64,000 bases of DNA, taken from Cavia porcellus. Its lineage: Eukaryota; Chordata; Mammalia; Rodentia; Caviidae. Location of the stretch: assembly GCF_034190915.1 (NCBI RefSeq), contig NW_026947507.1, positions 14,022,501 through 14,086,500 on the forward strand. Reading direction: 5' to 3'. Positions 63,536 through 64,000 of this stretch are shown here, one piece after another (position 1 is the stretch's first letter; every line of letters starts with the position of its first letter). A model generated the notes under the pieces. It saw nothing but the letters and a program-made list of their open reading frames with translations. It was not told the origin of the DNA and did no database searches. The translations under genes and the position numbers were made by a program.

Positions 63536-64000
63536 TATGGTTACAAGGGACAGCAGGCACACACCTAACCCGTAACTTTCTAAAGCAGTGAGGGAACTGT
63601 GCTCTCTGCTCCCCAGAGTGAAGCATCCTGAGCCACACTTGTGACCCTGACTAAGCCGCAGAGGTGTGGGTATGGGTGGGTTGGGGGAGCACTACTGATT
63701 AGAGTCAGAGGCTGGGGAGAAAGCTTCTCTGGGAGAACTCCTCCAGCACTGGTCAGCTCTTTCTCTGAGGCCTCATAAATGTGGCACTGCCAAGTGCAGA
63801 CCACTGGTCATGATGGTGACAGCTAGAGTGCTCAAGGAAATGGTCAGATATTGGTATCTGTTCGCTGCTTGTTGCAGTTAGAGCAAGTGTGATCAACTCA
63901 GCCCAGAAGTAAACTGGTAGGCACAGAGATGTAAAAAGACTAGCTCTGCTTAGGGGTGGAAACTTGTAGACTGTAAGTTGATGGAGACTCTCATAATTGG

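Larger units (their letters stand above)
60898..64000 (-). other. WWC2: WWC2 intron, partial
   Basis: At least 3.1 kb of intron running off the window. It contains B1-dID, ID, MIR and L1 fragments listed separately. The minus-strand ORFs at 62,675-62,872, 62,895-63,086 and 63,580-63,804 were checked and do not look like WWC2. Confidence 0.75.

Noticed and set aside
62675..63804. Minus-strand ORFs as possible further WWC2 exons
   Set aside because: 62,675-62,872 overlaps an old L1 remnant. The others lack matching splice sites and do not resemble the WW/C2 scaffold family.

Overview
This is nuclear DNA from a placental mammal, almost certainly a non-murid rodent. The dominant young SINE is a tRNA-Ala-derived ID element (about 75-100 bp, many copies with perfect target-site duplications). 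The second is a B1 (7SL-derived) SINE, often fused to an ID-like tail (B1-dID type). MIR, L1M, MLT1/MST MaLR LTRs and a rodent MaLR-like LTR family are also present. The ID sub-type and the L1 lineage make me lean towards a hystricomorph (guinea-pig or mole-rat group). That species-level call is inference.

Bases 1-50,700 look like a gene desert. I find no exon that I can defend. The stretch is built from SINEs, LTRs, L1 fragments and simple repeats, with one CpG-rich patch near 4.0-4.6 kb and a good CTCF-like motif at 41,655. Its most structured part is 12.6-20.6 kb. An L1-related element there carries ORF1 but no recognisable ORF2 (HAL1-like, 'half-L1'). It is interrupted by a solo LTR (itself carrying an ID element), by a full-length 3.29-kb HAL1-like copy in the opposite orientation, and by a MaLR LTR. 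Target-site duplications resolve most of these insertions.

Bases 50,700-64,000 hold the genes. Two intronless claudins lie head-to-tail on the plus strand, CLDN24 (50,702-51,364) and CLDN22 (52,859-53,521), 220 codons each. Codons 30-204 of the two genes are identical at every base (525 bp), whereas the first 29 codons and last 16 codons differ and keep paralogue-specific residues. This is the signature of recent gene conversion. On the minus strand, facing the claudins, are the last two coding exons of WWC2, a KIBRA-family Hippo-pathway scaffold (60,770-60,897 and 57,493-57,559). They end in the PDZ-type C-terminus ADDV. The long AT-rich 3' UTR of WWC2 runs from 57,492 towards the claudins, and opposite-strand poly(A) signals lie within about 60 bp of each other at 53,775-53,837. 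This order matches human 4q35.1, where CLDN22 and CLDN24 lie antisense to the WWC2 3' end.

Claudins are tight-junction membrane proteins and WWC2 is a cytoplasmic scaffold. The window shows a positional sense-antisense relation between them, not a shared pathway.
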